Source: Azotobacter vinelandii CA (GTDB lineage: Bacteria; Pseudomonadota; Gammaproteobacteria; Pseudomonadales; Pseudomonadaceae). Taken from it: a DNA stretch of 64,000 bases. This document shows, in pieces, positions 1 through 9,810 of the stretch; the first letter of the stretch is position 1; each line of letters starts with the position of its first letter. Both the position numbers and the translations under genes were made by a program. The DNA lies in contig NC_021149.1 of the NCBI RefSeq assembly GCF_000380335.1, positions 1,488,001-1,552,000 on the forward strand, given 5' to 3'. The notes beneath the pieces are model-generated. The model ran no database searches and was not told the origin of the DNA. It was given only the letters and a program-made list of their open reading frames with translations.

Positions 1-168
1 GCGGTGTGGCTGGCGCGCACCATGGCCGGCCTGGGCGAGCCGCTCAAGGCCGGCGACCTGATCCTCACCGGCGCCCTCGGGCCGATGGTGGGCGTGGCCG
101 CCGGCGACCGTTTCGAGGCCGAGATCGAAGGCATCGGTCAGGTCGGCGTCGAATTCGGCGCCGCATGA
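1..168 (+). CDS. mhpD: 2-keto-4-pentenoate hydratase, C-terminal end only
   Basis: The window opens inside this gene and shows its last 55 residues, ending at TGA 166-168. The visible segment contains the run [11 protein letters not shown] and an [11 protein letters not shown] stretch, typical of the C-terminal fold of the MhpD/XylJ/DmpE hydratase family. These enzymes add water to 2-hydroxypenta-2,4-dienoate to give 4-hydroxy-2-oxovalerate in meta-cleavage pathways. The two next enzymes of the pathway follow directly (36 bp gap), which supports the call. The start and the active-site residues lie outside the window. Confidence 0.8.
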
Positions 169-204
169 ATCCGTCCCCAACCGGGGACAGCGGAGAGAAC
201 AATC

Positions 205-1140
205 ATGAAAAAACTCAAAGTCGCCATCGTCGGCTCCGGCAACATCGGCACCGACCTGATGATCAAGATCCTGCGCCACGGCCAGCACCTGGAAATGGGC
301 GCCCTGGTCGGCATCGACCCGGATTCCGACGGCCTGGCCCGCGCCGCGCGCCTCGGCGTGGCCACCACCGCCGAGGGCGTCGAGGGCCTGGCCCGCCTGC
401 CGGGGTTCGGCGAGATCGATTTCGTCTTCGACGCCACCTCGGCCGCCGCCCACGTGAAGAACGACCCGTTCCTGCGCGGCCTCAGGCCCGGCCTGCGGCT
501 GATCGACCTGACCCCGGCGGCCGTCGGCCCCTACTGCGTGCCGGTGGTGAATCTCGAGCAGAACCTGCGCGAACCCAACGTCAACATGGTCACCTGCGGC
601 GGCCAGGCGACCATCCCCATGGTCGCCGCGGTGTCGCGGGTGGCCAGGGTCCACTACGCCGAGATCGTCGCCTCGATCGCCAGCCGGTCGGCCGGCCCCG
701 GCACCCGCGCCAACATCGACGAATTCACCGAGACCACCTCGAAAGCCATCGAGGCGATCGGCGGGGCGCGCAAGGGCAAGGCGATCATCGTCCTCAACCC
801 GGCCGAGCCGCCGCTGATCATGCGCGACACCGTCTACGTGCTCTCCGCGCCGGCCGACCAGGCCCGGGTCGAGGCCTCCCTCGCGGAAATGGCCCAGGCG
901 GTACAGGGCTACGTGCCGGGCTATCGCCTCAAGCAGCGGGTGCAGTTCGACGAGATCCCCGACGCCGCGCCGCTGAACATCCCCGGCCTCGGCCGCCTGT
1001 CCGGCCTGAAGACCTCGGTGTTCCTCGAGGTCGAGGGCGCCGCCCATTACCTGCCGGCCTACGCCGGCAACCTGGACATCATGACCTCCGCCGCGCTGGC
1101 TACCGCCGAGCGCATGGCGCAATCCATGCTGAACGCCTGA
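205..1140 (+). CDS. mhpF: Acetaldehyde dehydrogenase (acylating)
   Basis: This 311-residue enzyme converts acetaldehyde, NAD+ and CoA to acetyl-CoA, the last step of meta-cleavage degradation of aromatics. A Rossmann motif VGSGNIG lies at residues 9-15. The presumed catalytic Cys131 sits in [10 protein letters not shown]. Length matches the MhpF/DmpF/BphJ family. The start is set by ATG 205 with a GGAGAG ribosome binding site. The aldolase gene begins 10 bp downstream, and in this family the two proteins form a channelling complex that passes acetaldehyde directly. The family assignment is very secure. Whether the upstream substrate is a hydroxyphenylpropionate, a phenol or another aromatic cannot be told from this gene. 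Confidence 0.96.
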   Translation: MKKLKVAIVGSGNIGTDLMIKILRHGQHLEMGALVGIDPDSDGLARAARLGVATTAEGVEGLARLPGFGEIDFVFDATSAAAHVKNDPFLRGLRPGLRLIDLTPAAVGPYCVPVVNLEQNLREPNVNMVTCGGQATIPMVAAVSRVARVHYAEIVASIASRSAGPGTRANIDEFTETTSKAIEAIGGARKGKAIIVLNPAEPPLIMRDTVYVLSAPADQARVEASLAEMAQAVQGYVPGYRLKQRVQFDEIPDAAPLNIPGLGRLSGLKTSVFLEVEGAAHYLPAYAGNLDIMTSAALATAERMAQSMLNA

Positions 1141-1150
1141 GGACGCCGCC

Positions 1151-2170
1151 ATGACCTTCAACCCCGGCAAGAAGCTGTACATCTCCGACGTGACCCTGCG
1201 CGACGGCAGCCACGCGATCCGCCACCAGTACTCGATCGCCAACGTGCAGGCCATCGCCCGCGCGCTGGACCAGGCGAAAGTCGACTCCATCGAGGTCGCC
1301 CACGGCGACGGCCTGCAGGGTTCGAGCTTCAACTACGGCTTCGGCGCCCACACCGACCTGGAATGGATCGAGGCGGTGGCCGAGGTGGTGACTCATGCCA
1401 GGATCGCCACCCTGCTGCTGCCCGGCATCGGCACCGTCCACCACCTCAAGGAGGCTTACGAGGCCGGCGCGCGCATCGTCCGGGTGGCCACCCACTGCAC
1501 CGAGGCGGACGTGTCCAGACAGCACATCGCCTACGCGCGCGAGTTGGGCATGGACACCGTGGGCTTCCTGATGATGAGCCACATGACCACGCCGCAGAAC
1601 CTCGCCGTCGAGGCGAAGAAGATGGAAAGCTACGGCGCCACCTGCATCTACGTGGTCGACTCCGGCGGGGCCTTGAGCATGCAGGACGTGCGCGAGCGCT
1701 TCCGCGCGGTCAAGGACCTGCTGGAGCCTTCGACCCAGACCGGCATCCACGCCCACCACAACCTCAGCCTCGGGGTGGCCAACTCCATCGTCGCGGTGGA
1801 GGAGGGCTGCGACCGCATCGACGCCAGCCTGGCCGGCATGGGCGCGGGGGCGGGCAATGCGCCGCTGGAGGTGTTCGTCGCCGCGGCCGAGCGGCTGGGC
1901 TGGAACCACGGCACCGACCTCTACACCCTGATGGACGCCGCCGACGAGATCGTCCGGCCGTTGCAGGACCGCCCGGTACGGGTCGACCGCGAGACGCTGG
2001 CGCTGGGGTATGCCGGGGTCTATTCGAGCTTCCTGCGCCACGCCGAGGTGGCGGCCGAGAAGTATGGCCTGAGCACCGTGGACATCCTGGTCGAGCTGGG
2101 CCGGCGGCGGATGGTCGGCGGCCAGGAAGACATGATCGTCGACGTGGCGCTGGATCTGCTCGAGCGCTGA
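1151..2170 (+). CDS. mhpE: 4-hydroxy-2-oxovalerate aldolase
   Basis: This 339-residue HMGL-like TIM-barrel aldolase splits 4-hydroxy-2-oxovalerate into pyruvate and acetaldehyde. The catalytic Arg17-Asp18 pair (TLRDG) and the metal-binding His200 and His202 (GIHAHHN) fall at the numbering known for DmpG. The C-terminal region from about residue 270 corresponds to the helical domain that contacts the acetaldehyde dehydrogenase. The gene follows mhpF by 10 bp, consistent with an obligate two-protein complex and one transcript. No disruption is seen. Confidence 0.96.
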   Translation: MTFNPGKKLYISDVTLRDGSHAIRHQYSIANVQAIARALDQAKVDSIEVAHGDGLQGSSFNYGFGAHTDLEWIEAVAEVVTHARIATLLLPGIGTVHHLKEAYEAGARIVRVATHCTEADVSRQHIAYARELGMDTVGFLMMSHMTTPQNLAVEAKKMESYGATCIYVVDSGGALSMQDVRERFRAVKDLLEPSTQTGIHAHHNLSLGVANSIVAVEEGCDRIDASLAGMGAGAGNAPLEVFVAAAERLGWNHGTDLYTLMDAADEIVRPLQDRPVRVDRETLALGYAGVYSSFLRHAEVAAEKYGLSTVDILVELGRRRMVGGQEDMIVDVALDLLER

Positions 2171-2253
2171 ACCCGAAAGACCGAGGCTGCGCCGGCTGCC
2201 TTCGGGCCGCCGGCCGGTCGCGTACAGCCCAAAAAACCACAGGTACAACAATA

Positions 2254-3495
2254 ATGACGACCTATACCTCGCAATGCCCGGCGACCGTCGAACTCGACAA
2301 CCGCCGCACATGGCTGACCATCGCCCTGTGTTTTTCCGTCGCGGTGCTGGAAGGTATCGACTTCCAGGCGCCAGGTATCGCGGCGCCGGGTATGGCCGCC
2401 GCCTTCGGTCTGGATAAGTTGCACATGGGTTGGGTATTCAGCGCCGGCATCCTCGGCCTGCTGCCCGGCGCCCTGGTCGGCGGCTGGCTGGCCGACCGCA
2501 TCGGCCGCAAGCGCGTGCTGATCGCTTCGGTGGCGCTGTTCGGCCTGTTCTCCATCGCCACCGCCCATGCCTGGGACCTCTACAGCCTGCTGCTGGCGCG
2601 TTTCTTGACCGGTGTCGGCCTGGGCGCCGCGCTGCCCAACCTGATCGCGCTGTGTTCGGAGAGTGCCGGCGAGCGTCTGCGCGGCACCGCGGTGACTTTG
2701 ATGTACTGCGGCGTACCGCTGGGCGCGGCCTTGGCGGCGGCCATCGGCATCGCCGGCTTTTCCGCCGACTGGACGCTGGTGTACTACGTCGGCGGTGTGC
2801 TGCCGCTGCTGGTGGTGCCGCTGCTGGCCTTCTGGCTGCCCGAGTCGGCGGCCTTCCGTGCCCGGCAGCAGACAGCGAACCGGGCCGCTCCCGTTCCACT
2901 CGCCGAGGGTCTGTTCCGCAATGGCGCCGCGCTGCCGACCCTGCTGCTGTGGGGGTCCTACTTCTTCACCCTGATGGTCGTCTACATGCTGATCAGTTGG
3001 CTGCCGAGCCTGCTGGTGGGCCAGGGTTTCACCGGCAGAGAGGCCAGTTGGGTGATGTTCTCCCTGCAGATCGGCGCGGCGGTCGGCACCCTGATGCTCG
3101 GTGTGCTGATGGAGCGCCTGCGGCCGCTGGCGATGGCCGGCTTGATCTATCTCGGCCTGCTCGCCGCGCTGGCGGCTCTCGGGCTGTCCGAGGCATTCGC
3201 CAGCATGTTGCTGGCCGGTTTCGCCGCCGGCATGTTCGCCACCGGCGGACAGGGCGTGCTCTATGCCCTGGCGCCGCTGTTCTACCGCACCGAAGTGCGT
3301 GCCACCGGAGTCGGCAGCGCCGTGGCGGTCGGCCGTCTGGGCGCCATGAGCGGCCCGCTGGTGGCCGGCAAGCTACTGGCGCTGGGCTTCGGTAGCGCCG
3401 GGGTGATGCTGGCCTCGGCGCCGGGCCTGGTGCTGGCCGGCGTGGCGGTGTTCTACCTGCTCGGCCGGCGGCGCGAGCGGGGCGCGCCGGCCTGA
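2254..3495 (+). CDS. mhpT: MFS transporter, 3-(3-hydroxyphenyl)propionate type (MhpT-like)
   Basis: This 413-residue inner-membrane permease has about 12 hydrophobic segments. The major-facilitator motif A lies near residue 78 (GGWLADRIGRKR). From memory, its run VFSAGILGLLPGALVGG and the segment LMYCGVPLGAALAA follow E. coli MhpT closely, so import of hydroxyphenylpropionate-like aromatic acids with protons is likely. ATG 2254 was chosen because MTTYTSQ is followed by the first membrane helix at the expected distance. The ribosome binding site is weak. It lies between the acetaldehyde-producing enzymes and a porin gene, which fits an uptake role. The exact substrate is inferred. Confidence 0.88.
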   Translation: MTTYTSQCPATVELDNRRTWLTIALCFSVAVLEGIDFQAPGIAAPGMAAAFGLDKLHMGWVFSAGILGLLPGALVGGWLADRIGRKRVLIASVALFGLFSIATAHAWDLYSLLLARFLTGVGLGAALPNLIALCSESAGERLRGTAVTLMYCGVPLGAALAAAIGIAGFSADWTLVYYVGGVLPLLVVPLLAFWLPESAAFRARQQTANRAAPVPLAEGLFRNGAALPTLLLWGSYFFTLMVVYMLISWLPSLLVGQGFTGREASWVMFSLQIGAAVGTLMLGVLMERLRPLAMAGLIYLGLLAALAALGLSEAFASMLLAGFAAGMFATGGQGVLYALAPLFYRTEVRATGVGSAVAVGRLGAMSGPLVAGKLLALGFGSAGVMLASAPGLVLAGVAVFYLLGRRRERGAPA

Positions 3496-3598
3496 TTCGC
3501 CCGGCCTGGCCACGCCCATTCCATCCATCGCGTTTTTCTCGCCGCCCCGTCATGGAAGGGGCGGCAGCCAACAAGAACAATAAATAAGGTAACCGAAC

Positions 3599-4870
3599 AT
3601 GCTCGACACGAGACGGGGCGCGGCGGGCGCGGCCCTGCTGCTGCTCGCCCAGGGAACGGCACAGGGCGGCTTCATCGAGGACAGCCAGGGCAGCCTGACC
3701 CTGCGCAACTTCTACTTCGACCGCGACTACAAGGGCGAATCCAACGTCTCCGCGCGTCGCGAATGGGCGCAGGGTTTCATCCTCAACCTCAAGTCCGGCT
3801 TCACCGAGGGGCCGGTCGGCTTCGGCCTCGACCTGCAGGGCATGCTCGGCGTCCAGCTCGACTCCTCGCGCGACCGCGCTGGCACCGGCCTGCTGCCGGT
3901 CGAACGCGGCAGCGGCGAGGCCCAGGACTCCTACGCTGAACTCGGCCTCACCGGCAAGCTCCGCTACTCGCAGACCGAACTGCATGTCGGCACCGTGATG
4001 CCGCGCCTGCCGATCCTCATCAGCAGCCCGGCCCGCCTGCTCTGGCAGACCTTCAAGGGCGGCCACCTGCGCTCTACCGACATCCCCGGCCTGAGCCTGC
4101 AGGCCGGTTACCTGAACCGCATGAACCAGCGCGACTCCACCGATTACCAGAAGATCGCCATCGCCGGCCCCAACGGCCGCTTCGACGGCACGGCGGAGTC
4201 CGACGAGTTCCTCTTCCTCGGCGGCGACTACGCGCTGGGCAAGAACCTGACCCTGAGCTACTGGCACGCCCGGCTGGACGAGATCTACCAGCAGAACTAC
4301 CTGGGCGCGATCCACCAGTTCAAGTGGGGGCCGGGGGAATTCAAGACCGACTTCCGCTGGTTCCTCAGCGACGAGGAGGGCGAGGGCAAGGCCGGCTCGG
4401 TGGACAACCAGTACGTGGGCCTGAACTTCGGCTACAAGCTGGGCGGGCACCGGCTGACGGTGGGCGGGGCGCTGTCCAGCGGCGACTCGGCGATGCCTTA
4501 CATCGCCGGTTCGGAGCCGCACCTGATTTCCGAATACGCGATCAGCTCGGAATTCCTCAACGCCGACGAGCACTTCTGGCATGTGCGCTACGAATACGAC
4601 TTCGCGGCGGCGGGGCTGCCGGGGCTGATCGGCGTGGCGCGCTTCCTGAAGGGGACCAACGTCGAGCTGCCGGAACGCCTGGGCGGTGGCAACCGGGAGG
4701 AGACCGAGCGCTACCTGGAGCTGTCCTACGTGGTGCAGTCGGGCCCGCTGAAGAACGTGGCGCTGCGCCTGCGCAACTCGCGCTACCAGAACAGCTTCGC
4801 GCCGAACGCGACGATGCGCGACGACAACGAGACGCGGGTCAACGTCGATTACACCTGGAAGCTCTGGTGA
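3599..4870 (+). CDS. OprD-family outer-membrane porin
   Basis: This 423-residue protein begins with a signal peptide (about residues 1-23, ending near AQG) followed by a mature start GFIEDSQGSLTLRNFY typical of OprD-like porins. Alternating aromatic and charged strands continue to a C-terminal WKLW, as expected of a beta-barrel recognised by the Bam complex. Pseudomonads use OprD/OpdK-type channels for small carboxylates, and its place behind an aromatic-acid permease suggests uptake of the same substrate. A GC-rich hairpin at 3541-3565 lies in the 103-bp gap before the gene and could modulate read-through. The substrate is inferred from context only. Confidence 0.88.
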   Translation: MLDTRRGAAGAALLLLAQGTAQGGFIEDSQGSLTLRNFYFDRDYKGESNVSARREWAQGFILNLKSGFTEGPVGFGLDLQGMLGVQLDSSRDRAGTGLLPVERGSGEAQDSYAELGLTGKLRYSQTELHVGTVMPRLPILISSPARLLWQTFKGGHLRSTDIPGLSLQAGYLNRMNQRDSTDYQKIAIAGPNGRFDGTAESDEFLFLGGDYALGKNLTLSYWHARLDEIYQQNYLGAIHQFKWGPGEFKTDFRWFLSDEEGEGKAGSVDNQYVGLNFGYKLGGHRLTVGGALSSGDSAMPYIAGSEPHLISEYAISSEFLNADEHFWHVRYEYDFAAAGLPGLIGVARFLKGTNVELPERLGGGNREETERYLELSYVVQSGPLKNVALRLRNSRYQNSFAPNATMRDDNETRVNVDYTWKLW

Positions 4871-4882
4871 CGGCGGGAAGGT

Positions 4883-4905
4883 TCGAGGCTCCCGCGGAGC
4901 CTCGA
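4883..4905. terminator. Hairpin between convergent porin and ETF-QO genes
   Basis: A perfect 10-bp stem (TCGAGGCTCC paired with GGAGCCTCGA, loop CGC) lies between the two convergent stop codons. There is no strong T tract on either side, so it is a weak or factor-assisted bidirectional terminator at best. Confidence 0.5.
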
Positions 4906-4914
4906 TGGTCGCGC

Positions 4915-6567
4915 TTACATGTTGGGGTAGTTGGGACCGCCGGCGCCTTCCGGGGCCACCCAGGTGATGTTCTGCGCTGGGTCCTTGATGTCGCAGGTCT
5001 TGCAGTGCACGCAGTTCTGCGCGTTGATCTGGAAGCGCGGGCTGCCGTCGTCCTGGCTCACCACCTCGTAGACGCCGGCCGGGCAGTAGCGCTGCGCCGG
5101 CTCGTCGTACAGCGGCAGGTTGCGGGTGATCGGGATGCTCGGATCGGCCAGGCGCAGGTGGCAGGGCTGGTCTTCTTCATGGTTGGTATTGGAGAGGAAT
5201 ACCGAGCTGAGCTTGTCGAAACTGAGCTTGCCGTCCGGCTTGGGATAGTCGATCCGCTTCGATTCGGAGGCCAGCTTCAGGCAGGCGTGGTCCGGGTTGT
5301 CGTCGTGCAGGGTGAACGGGATCTTGCCGCCGAACAGGTTCTGGTCGATGAAGTTGAAGGCCCCGCCGGCCAGCGCGCCGAACTTGTGGATGGCGGCGCC
5401 GAAGTTGCGGCTGCGGAACAGTTCGTCGTACAGCCAGCTGGACTTGAACGACTCGACGTAGCCGTTCAGTTCGTCGCCGCCCTGGCTGCCGCCGGCGAGG
5501 GCGGCGAGGACCGCATCGGCGGCCAGCATGCCGGACTTCATGGCGGTGTGGCTGCCCTTGATCTTGGCGAAGTTCAGGGTGCCCAGGTCGCAGCCGATCA
5601 GCGCGCCACCGGGGAAGACCATCTTCGGCAGCGAATTCAGGCCGCCCTTGCAGATGGCGCGAGCGCCGTAAGCCACCCGCTTGCCGCCTTCCAGGTAGCG
5701 GGCGATCGCCGGATGGTGCTTGTAGCGCTGGAACTCGTCGAAGGGCGACAGGAAGGGATTGCTGTAGGACAGGTCGACGATCAGACCGACCACCACCTGG
5801 CCGTTTTCCAGGTGATAGAGGAAGGAGCCGCCCGGGTTGTCGTCGTCCAGCGGCCAGCCGGCGGTGTGCACCACCAGGCCCTGCTCGTGGCGGGCCGGCT
5901 CGACGTCCCAGATCTCCTTGATGCCGATGCCGTAGTGCTGGACATCGGCCTGGTCGTCCAGCCGGTAGCGGGCGATCAGTTGCTTGCCGATGTGGCCGCG
6001 GCAACCTTCGGCGAACAGGGTGTACTTGCCGCGCAGCTCCATGCCGGGGGTATAGCTGTCCTTCGGCCTGCCTTCGCGGTCGACGCCCAGGTCGCCGGTG
6101 ACGATGCCTCGCACTGTGCCGCCGTCGTCGATCAGCGCCTCCTGGGCGGCGAAGCCCGGGTAGATTTCCACGCCCAGGGCTTCGGCCTGCTGGGCCAGCC
6201 AGCGGCACAGGTTGCCCAGGGAAATGATGTAATTGCCCTCGTTGTGCATGGTCCTGGGCACGAGGAAGTCCGGCAGCCTGATGGCCTTTTCGGCGCTCCT
6301 GAACAGATAGATGTCGTCGCGCTTGACCGGGGTGTTCAGCGGAGCGCCCAGCTCCTTCCAGTCCGGGAAGAGTTCGTTCAGGGCACGCGGTTCGAAGACG
6401 GCGCCGGAGAGAATGTGAGCGCCGACCTCGGAACCCTTCTCGACCACGCACACGCTGATCTCCTGGCCGGATTCGGCGGCCTGCTGCTTCAGTCGGCAGG
6501 CGGCCGACAGACCGGCGGGACCGGCGCCGACGATGACGACGTCGAATTCCATGTATTCGCGTTCCAC
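4915..6567 (-). CDS. Electron transfer flavoprotein-ubiquinone oxidoreductase
   Basis: This 550-residue membrane-associated flavoprotein takes electrons from ETF and reduces ubiquinone, linking acyl-CoA and amino-acid oxidation to respiration. The N-terminal FAD motif VIVGAGPAGLSAACRL covers residues 10-25. The C-terminal CVHCKTC motif, with CHLRLAD further upstream, supplies cysteines for the 4Fe-4S cluster. The length is that of the family. It is divergent from etfBA across a 290-bp region, the usual arrangement in pseudomonads. It ends with the expected GGPNYPNM tail, so the gene is intact. Confidence 0.96.
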   Translation of the reverse strand: MEREYMEFDVVIVGAGPAGLSAACRLKQQAAESGQEISVCVVEKGSEVGAHILSGAVFEPRALNELFPDWKELGAPLNTPVKRDDIYLFRSAEKAIRLPDFLVPRTMHNEGNYIISLGNLCRWLAQQAEALGVEIYPGFAAQEALIDDGGTVRGIVTGDLGVDREGRPKDSYTPGMELRGKYTLFAEGCRGHIGKQLIARYRLDDQADVQHYGIGIKEIWDVEPARHEQGLVVHTAGWPLDDDNPGGSFLYHLENGQVVVGLIVDLSYSNPFLSPFDEFQRYKHHPAIARYLEGGKRVAYGARAICKGGLNSLPKMVFPGGALIGCDLGTLNFAKIKGSHTAMKSGMLAADAVLAALAGGSQGGDELNGYVESFKSSWLYDELFRSRNFGAAIHKFGALAGGAFNFIDQNLFGGKIPFTLHDDNPDHACLKLASESKRIDYPKPDGKLSFDKLSSVFLSNTNHEEDQPCHLRLADPSIPITRNLPLYDEPAQRYCPAGVYEVVSQDDGSPRFQINAQNCVHCKTCDIKDPAQNITWVAPEGAGGPNYPNM

Positions 6568-6857
6568 AAACTATCTCCTGATCGGGGCTCTCTTCGCATG
6601 TTCCCTGGTGAGGGCCGGGCATTATATATCCGGCCCCAGCGTCCGAACCAATGCGAAGACGGAAACGCACTGCCCCCGAGGCGCCTGCCGGAGCCCCGGA
6701 AAGCCGGGCCTGCCTCGGTTGACCGAGAGGTGGCCTGCAGTCAAGATACGAGCATTTTTACGCGCGCTGCAGGGGGCTGACGTCGGCTCCGGCCGTCAAC
6801 CACAGGCCATTGCTCGCCTTGGCGACATTTCATTTACCGGAGAGTAACGAGGAATCC
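6568..6857. promoter_or_regulatory. Divergent control region of ETF-QO and etfBA
   Basis: This 290-bp intergenic region holds no convincing gene. At 6621-6626 a TATAAT reads toward the ETF-QO gene on the minus strand. It sits inside a GC-rich inverted repeat (GGGCCGG about 6612-6618, CCGGCCC about 6630-6636). A TTGACC at 6719-6724 reads toward etfB, but its matching -10 is poor. A ribosome binding site near AACGAGGA precedes etfB. The promoter calls are pattern matches only. Confidence 0.4.
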
Positions 6858-7607
6858 ATGAAGGTTCTTGTAGCTGTCAAACGCGTGGTCGACTACAACG
6901 TCAAGGTGCGCGTCAAGCCCGACCAGAGCGGTGTCGACCTGGCCAACGTCAAGATGTCGATGAACCCCTTCTGCGAGATCGCCGTGGAGGAAGCCGTGCG
7001 CCTGAAGGAGCGCGGCATCGCCAGCGAGATCGTCGCCGTGTCCGTCGGCCCGGCCGCCGCCCAGGAACAGTTGCGCACCGCCCTGGCCCTCGGCGCCGAC
7101 CGCGCCATCCTGGTCGAGACCGACGAGGAGCTGGGCTCGCTGGCGGTGGCCAAGCTGCTCAAGGCGGTGGTCGACAAGGAGCAGCCGCAACTGGTCATCA
7201 CCGGCAAGCAGGCGATCGACAGCGACAACAACCAGACCGGGCAGATGCTCGCCGCGCTGACCGGCTACGCCCAGGGCACCTTCGCCTCCAAGGTCGAGCA
7301 GGCCGGCGACAAGCTCAAGGTCACCCGCGAGATCGACGGCGGGCTACAGACCCTGGAACTGAGCCTGCCGGCCATCGTCACCACCGACCTGCGCCTGAAC
7401 GAGCCGCGCTACGCCTCGCTGCCGAACATCATGAAGGCCAAGAAGAAACCGCTGGAGACGGTGAAGCCGGCGGACCTGGGCGTGTCCGTGGCCTCGACTC
7501 TCAAGGTGCTCAAGGTCGAGGCGCCGGCCGAACGCCAGGCCGGTATCAAGGTGGGCTCGGTGGCCGAACTGGTCGAGAAACTGAAGAACGAAGCGAAGGT
7601 GATCTGA
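6858..7607 (+). CDS. etfB: Electron transfer flavoprotein beta subunit
   Basis: This 249-residue ETF beta chain starts [20 protein letters not shown], as in other proteobacterial EtfB proteins. The family signature region ending in [20 protein letters not shown] (about residues 175-195) is present. The chain binds AMP and contacts acyl-CoA dehydrogenases. The stop codon is one base before the etfA start, so translation is probably coupled. The ATG at 6858 has a nearby GAGGA ribosome binding site. Confidence 0.97.
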   Translation: MKVLVAVKRVVDYNVKVRVKPDQSGVDLANVKMSMNPFCEIAVEEAVRLKERGIASEIVAVSVGPAAAQEQLRTALALGADRAILVETDEELGSLAVAKLLKAVVDKEQPQLVITGKQAIDSDNNQTGQMLAALTGYAQGTFASKVEQAGDKLKVTREIDGGLQTLELSLPAIVTTDLRLNEPRYASLPNIMKAKKKPLETVKPADLGVSVASTLKVLKVEAPAERQAGIKVGSVAELVEKLKNEAKVI

Positions 7608-7608
7608 G

Positions 7609-8538
7609 ATGGCGACCCTGGTAATAGCCGAACACGACAACGCCGCCCTGGCCGCCGCGACCCTCAACACCGTCGCCGCGGCTCAGGCCATCGGCGGCGA
7701 CATCCACGTACTGGTCGCCGGACAACAGTGCGCCGCCGTCGCCGAAGCCGCGGCGAAGATCGCCGGGGTGAGCAAGGTGCTGGTCGCCGACGACGCGGCC
7801 TACGGCCACCTGCTGGCGGAGAACGTCGCGCCGCTGATCGCCGGCCTGGCGCAAGGCTACAGCCACGTGCTGGCGCCGGCCTCGACCAACGGCAAGAACT
7901 ACCTGCCGCGGGTGGCGGCGCTGCTGGATGTCGAACAGATCTCCGAAATCGTCGCGGTGGAAAGCCCTGACACCTTCAAGCGGCCGATCTACGCCGGCAA
8001 CGCCATCGCCACGGTGCAGTCGAGCGCGCCGATCAAGGTGATCAGCGTGCGTGCCACGGCCTTCGATCCAGTGGCGGGCGAGGGTGGCAGCGCGGCCATC
8101 GAGGGCGTGAGCGGCACGGGCGATGCCGGCACGTCGAGTTTCGTCGGCGAGGAAATCGCCAGGTCGGACCGGCCGGAACTGACCTCGGCGCGGGTGGTGA
8201 TTTCCGGCGGACGGGGGATGCAGAGCGGCGACAACTTCAAGCTGCTCTACGCCCTGGCCGACAAGCTGGGCGCGGCGGTGGGCGCCTCGCGGGCGGCGGT
8301 GGACGCGGGATTCGCGGCCAACGACATGCAGGTGGGGCAGACCGGGAAGATAGTGGCGCCGGACCTGTACGTGGCGGTGGGCATCAGCGGGGCGATCCAG
8401 CACCTGGCGGGGATGAAGGATTCGAAGGTGATCGTGGCGATCAACAAGGACCCGGAGGCGCCGATCTTCCAGGTCGCCGACTACGGTCTGGTGGCGGATC
8501 TGTTCGAAGTTTTGCCGGAGTTGGAAAAGCAGCTCTGA
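7609..8538 (+). CDS. etfA: Electron transfer flavoprotein alpha subunit
   Basis: This 309-residue chain forms the FAD-binding half of ETF. The C-terminal FAD domain is clear: [14 protein letters not shown] near residue 205, [23 protein letters not shown] near 245, and a final [17 protein letters not shown]. An N-terminal adenine-nucleotide-like fold spans about residues 1-190. It follows etfB by one base. A good intrinsic terminator follows, so etfBA probably makes a two-gene transcript. Confidence 0.97.
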   Translation: MATLVIAEHDNAALAAATLNTVAAAQAIGGDIHVLVAGQQCAAVAEAAAKIAGVSKVLVADDAAYGHLLAENVAPLIAGLAQGYSHVLAPASTNGKNYLPRVAALLDVEQISEIVAVESPDTFKRPIYAGNAIATVQSSAPIKVISVRATAFDPVAGEGGSAAIEGVSGTGDAGTSSFVGEEIARSDRPELTSARVVISGGRGMQSGDNFKLLYALADKLGAAVGASRAAVDAGFAANDMQVGQTGKIVAPDLYVAVGISGAIQHLAGMKDSKVIVAINKDPEAPIFQVADYGLVADLFEVLPELEKQL

Positions 8539-8558
8539 GCCGCTTTCCGGCCGGACCC

Positions 8559-8587
8559 GAAGCCCGCTCATCGAGCGGGCTTCTTGC
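8559..8587 (+). terminator. Intrinsic terminator after etfA
   Basis: The 10-bp arms GAAGCCCGCT and AGCGGGCTTC flank a 5-base loop, followed by a short TTGC. It closes the etfBA operon 21 bp after its stop. Confidence 0.75.
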
Positions 8588-8632
8588 AACTGGGCCATGA
8601 TGGCCCCCATCCACGCTTTTCGCGGAACTCCC

Positions 8633-9448
8633 ATGCAGAATCGCTTTCTTCCCGTGCTGCTGGCATTGCTGGCCGGCTTGCTCTCGCCCGTGGCGGGCGC
8701 AACCGGTGCCTGCGAGCGGCTGGTCGCCACCGGCGATCCCGAGCAGCCTCCCTACCTCTGGCTCGATCCGCAGACTCCCGGGCAAATGATCGGCGCCAGC
8801 GCCGACCTGCTCGAGCTGCTGGCCAAGACGCTGGATCTCAAGATCGACCTGATCCGCTCGGGCTCCCGGCCGGCTGCCGAGCAGCACGTGGCGAGCGGCC
8901 GTATCGACCTGCTGCTGGGCAGCTTTCCCGGCGGCGCCCGGCGTGAGTCGCTGGACTTCATCGAGCCCGCGCTCTTCGTGCAGTCCGTCGTGGCCTGGGT
9001 GCGCCGGGAACGGGTCTTTCCCTATGGCGGCTGGAGCGATCTGTACGCTCATCAGGGGGTGATCCAGGCCGGCGACCGTTTCACCCGCGGGTTCGATCCG
9101 CTGTCCGCTACCTCCCTGCCGCTCAAGGAGGCGCCGACTCTGAACGAAGCCCTGCGGATGCTACGGCGAGGCGAGGTCGCCTATCTGCTCGGCGAACGGC
9201 AGGTCGTCCAGGCGGCCGCCGAGTCGCTGGGTATGTTGGCGGAAGTCCAGCCGCTGCCGCCGCTGCTCAGCGAGGGTCTGTACCTGGCGGTGGGCCGCGA
9301 TTCCGCCTGCAACACGCCGGAGCTGCGCGCACGGCTGGCGGCCGGACTGACCGAGCTGAACGCCGCCGGACTGGCGGGAAACCTGTTGCAACGCAATGCC
9401 GCGCGCTGGCTGGCGCAGGGCTTGCCGTCCCCATCCGTTGTCAAGTAG
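8633..9448 (+). CDS. Periplasmic solute-binding-like protein (SBP family 3)
   Basis: This is a 271-residue secreted protein. MQNRFLPVLLALLAGLLSPVAGA is a signal peptide of about 23 residues, so ATG 8633 is preferred over the upstream ATG 8597. The mature part has the two-lobe pattern of family 3 binding proteins, with ERLVATGDPEQPPYLW at the start and a GASADLLELLAKTL segment. No ABC permease or ATPase genes are next to it. It is followed closely by two lipoproteins, so it may work as an envelope sensor or assembly protein rather than as a transporter component. The ligand is unknown. Confidence 0.7.
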   Translation: MQNRFLPVLLALLAGLLSPVAGATGACERLVATGDPEQPPYLWLDPQTPGQMIGASADLLELLAKTLDLKIDLIRSGSRPAAEQHVASGRIDLLLGSFPGGARRESLDFIEPALFVQSVVAWVRRERVFPYGGWSDLYAHQGVIQAGDRFTRGFDPLSATSLPLKEAPTLNEALRMLRRGEVAYLLGERQVVQAAAESLGMLAEVQPLPPLLSEGLYLAVGRDSACNTPELRARLAAGLTELNAAGLAGNLLQRNAARWLAQGLPSPSVVK

Positions 9449-9459
9449 GAAATCCATCC

Positions 9460-9810
9460 GTGAATAGCGCACGTTTTTTCGTCGCCCTGCTATTGCTCGC
9501 CCTGGCCGGCTGCGCCAGCGATCCCGCACCGCACGAACAGTTGCGCCTGACCGAACAGGCGCTGGGACAGGCCAGGGCCGTCGGTGCCGGCGAGGATCAG
9601 GGGGAGCTGACCCTGGCGCAGGGCAAGTTCGAACAGGCCGGGGCCGCCCTGACCGCCGGCCGCCACCGGGAGGCGCGCATGCTGGCCGAGCAGGCCGAGC
9701 TGGATGCTCGCCTGGCCGAGGAGCAGGTGCTGACCCAGAAGGGCCGCAAGCAGGTGGCCGAACTCAAGCGGCAGATCGGCGCGCTGCGCCAGCAACTGGG
9801 AGAGCTTTGA
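9460..9810 (+). CDS. DUF4398 outer-membrane lipoprotein
   Basis: This 116-residue protein starts at GTG 9460 with an AGGA ribosome binding site. The lipobox LAGC (cysteine near residue 18) predicts a lipid-anchored protein. The rest is an all-helical coiled-coil segment rich in Ala, Glu and Gln, with EQAELDARLAEEQV, as in DUF4398 proteins. Its stop overlaps the start of the next gene (TGATG), and that gene encodes the same kind of region fused to OmpA. The pair therefore probably acts together at the outer membrane or peptidoglycan. The molecular function is unknown. Confidence 0.75.
   Translation: MNSARFFVALLLLALAGCASDPAPHEQLRLTEQALGQARAVGAGEDQGELTLAQGKFEQAGAALTAGRHREARMLAEQAELDARLAEEQVLTQKGRKQVAELKRQIGALRQQLGEL

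Noticed and set aside
4324-6780. An 818-codon plus-strand open frame through the end of the porin gene and the ETF-QO gene
   Set aside because: The opposite strand carries a full ETF-QO gene with FAD and 4Fe-4S motifs. The plus frame shows no recognisable domain.
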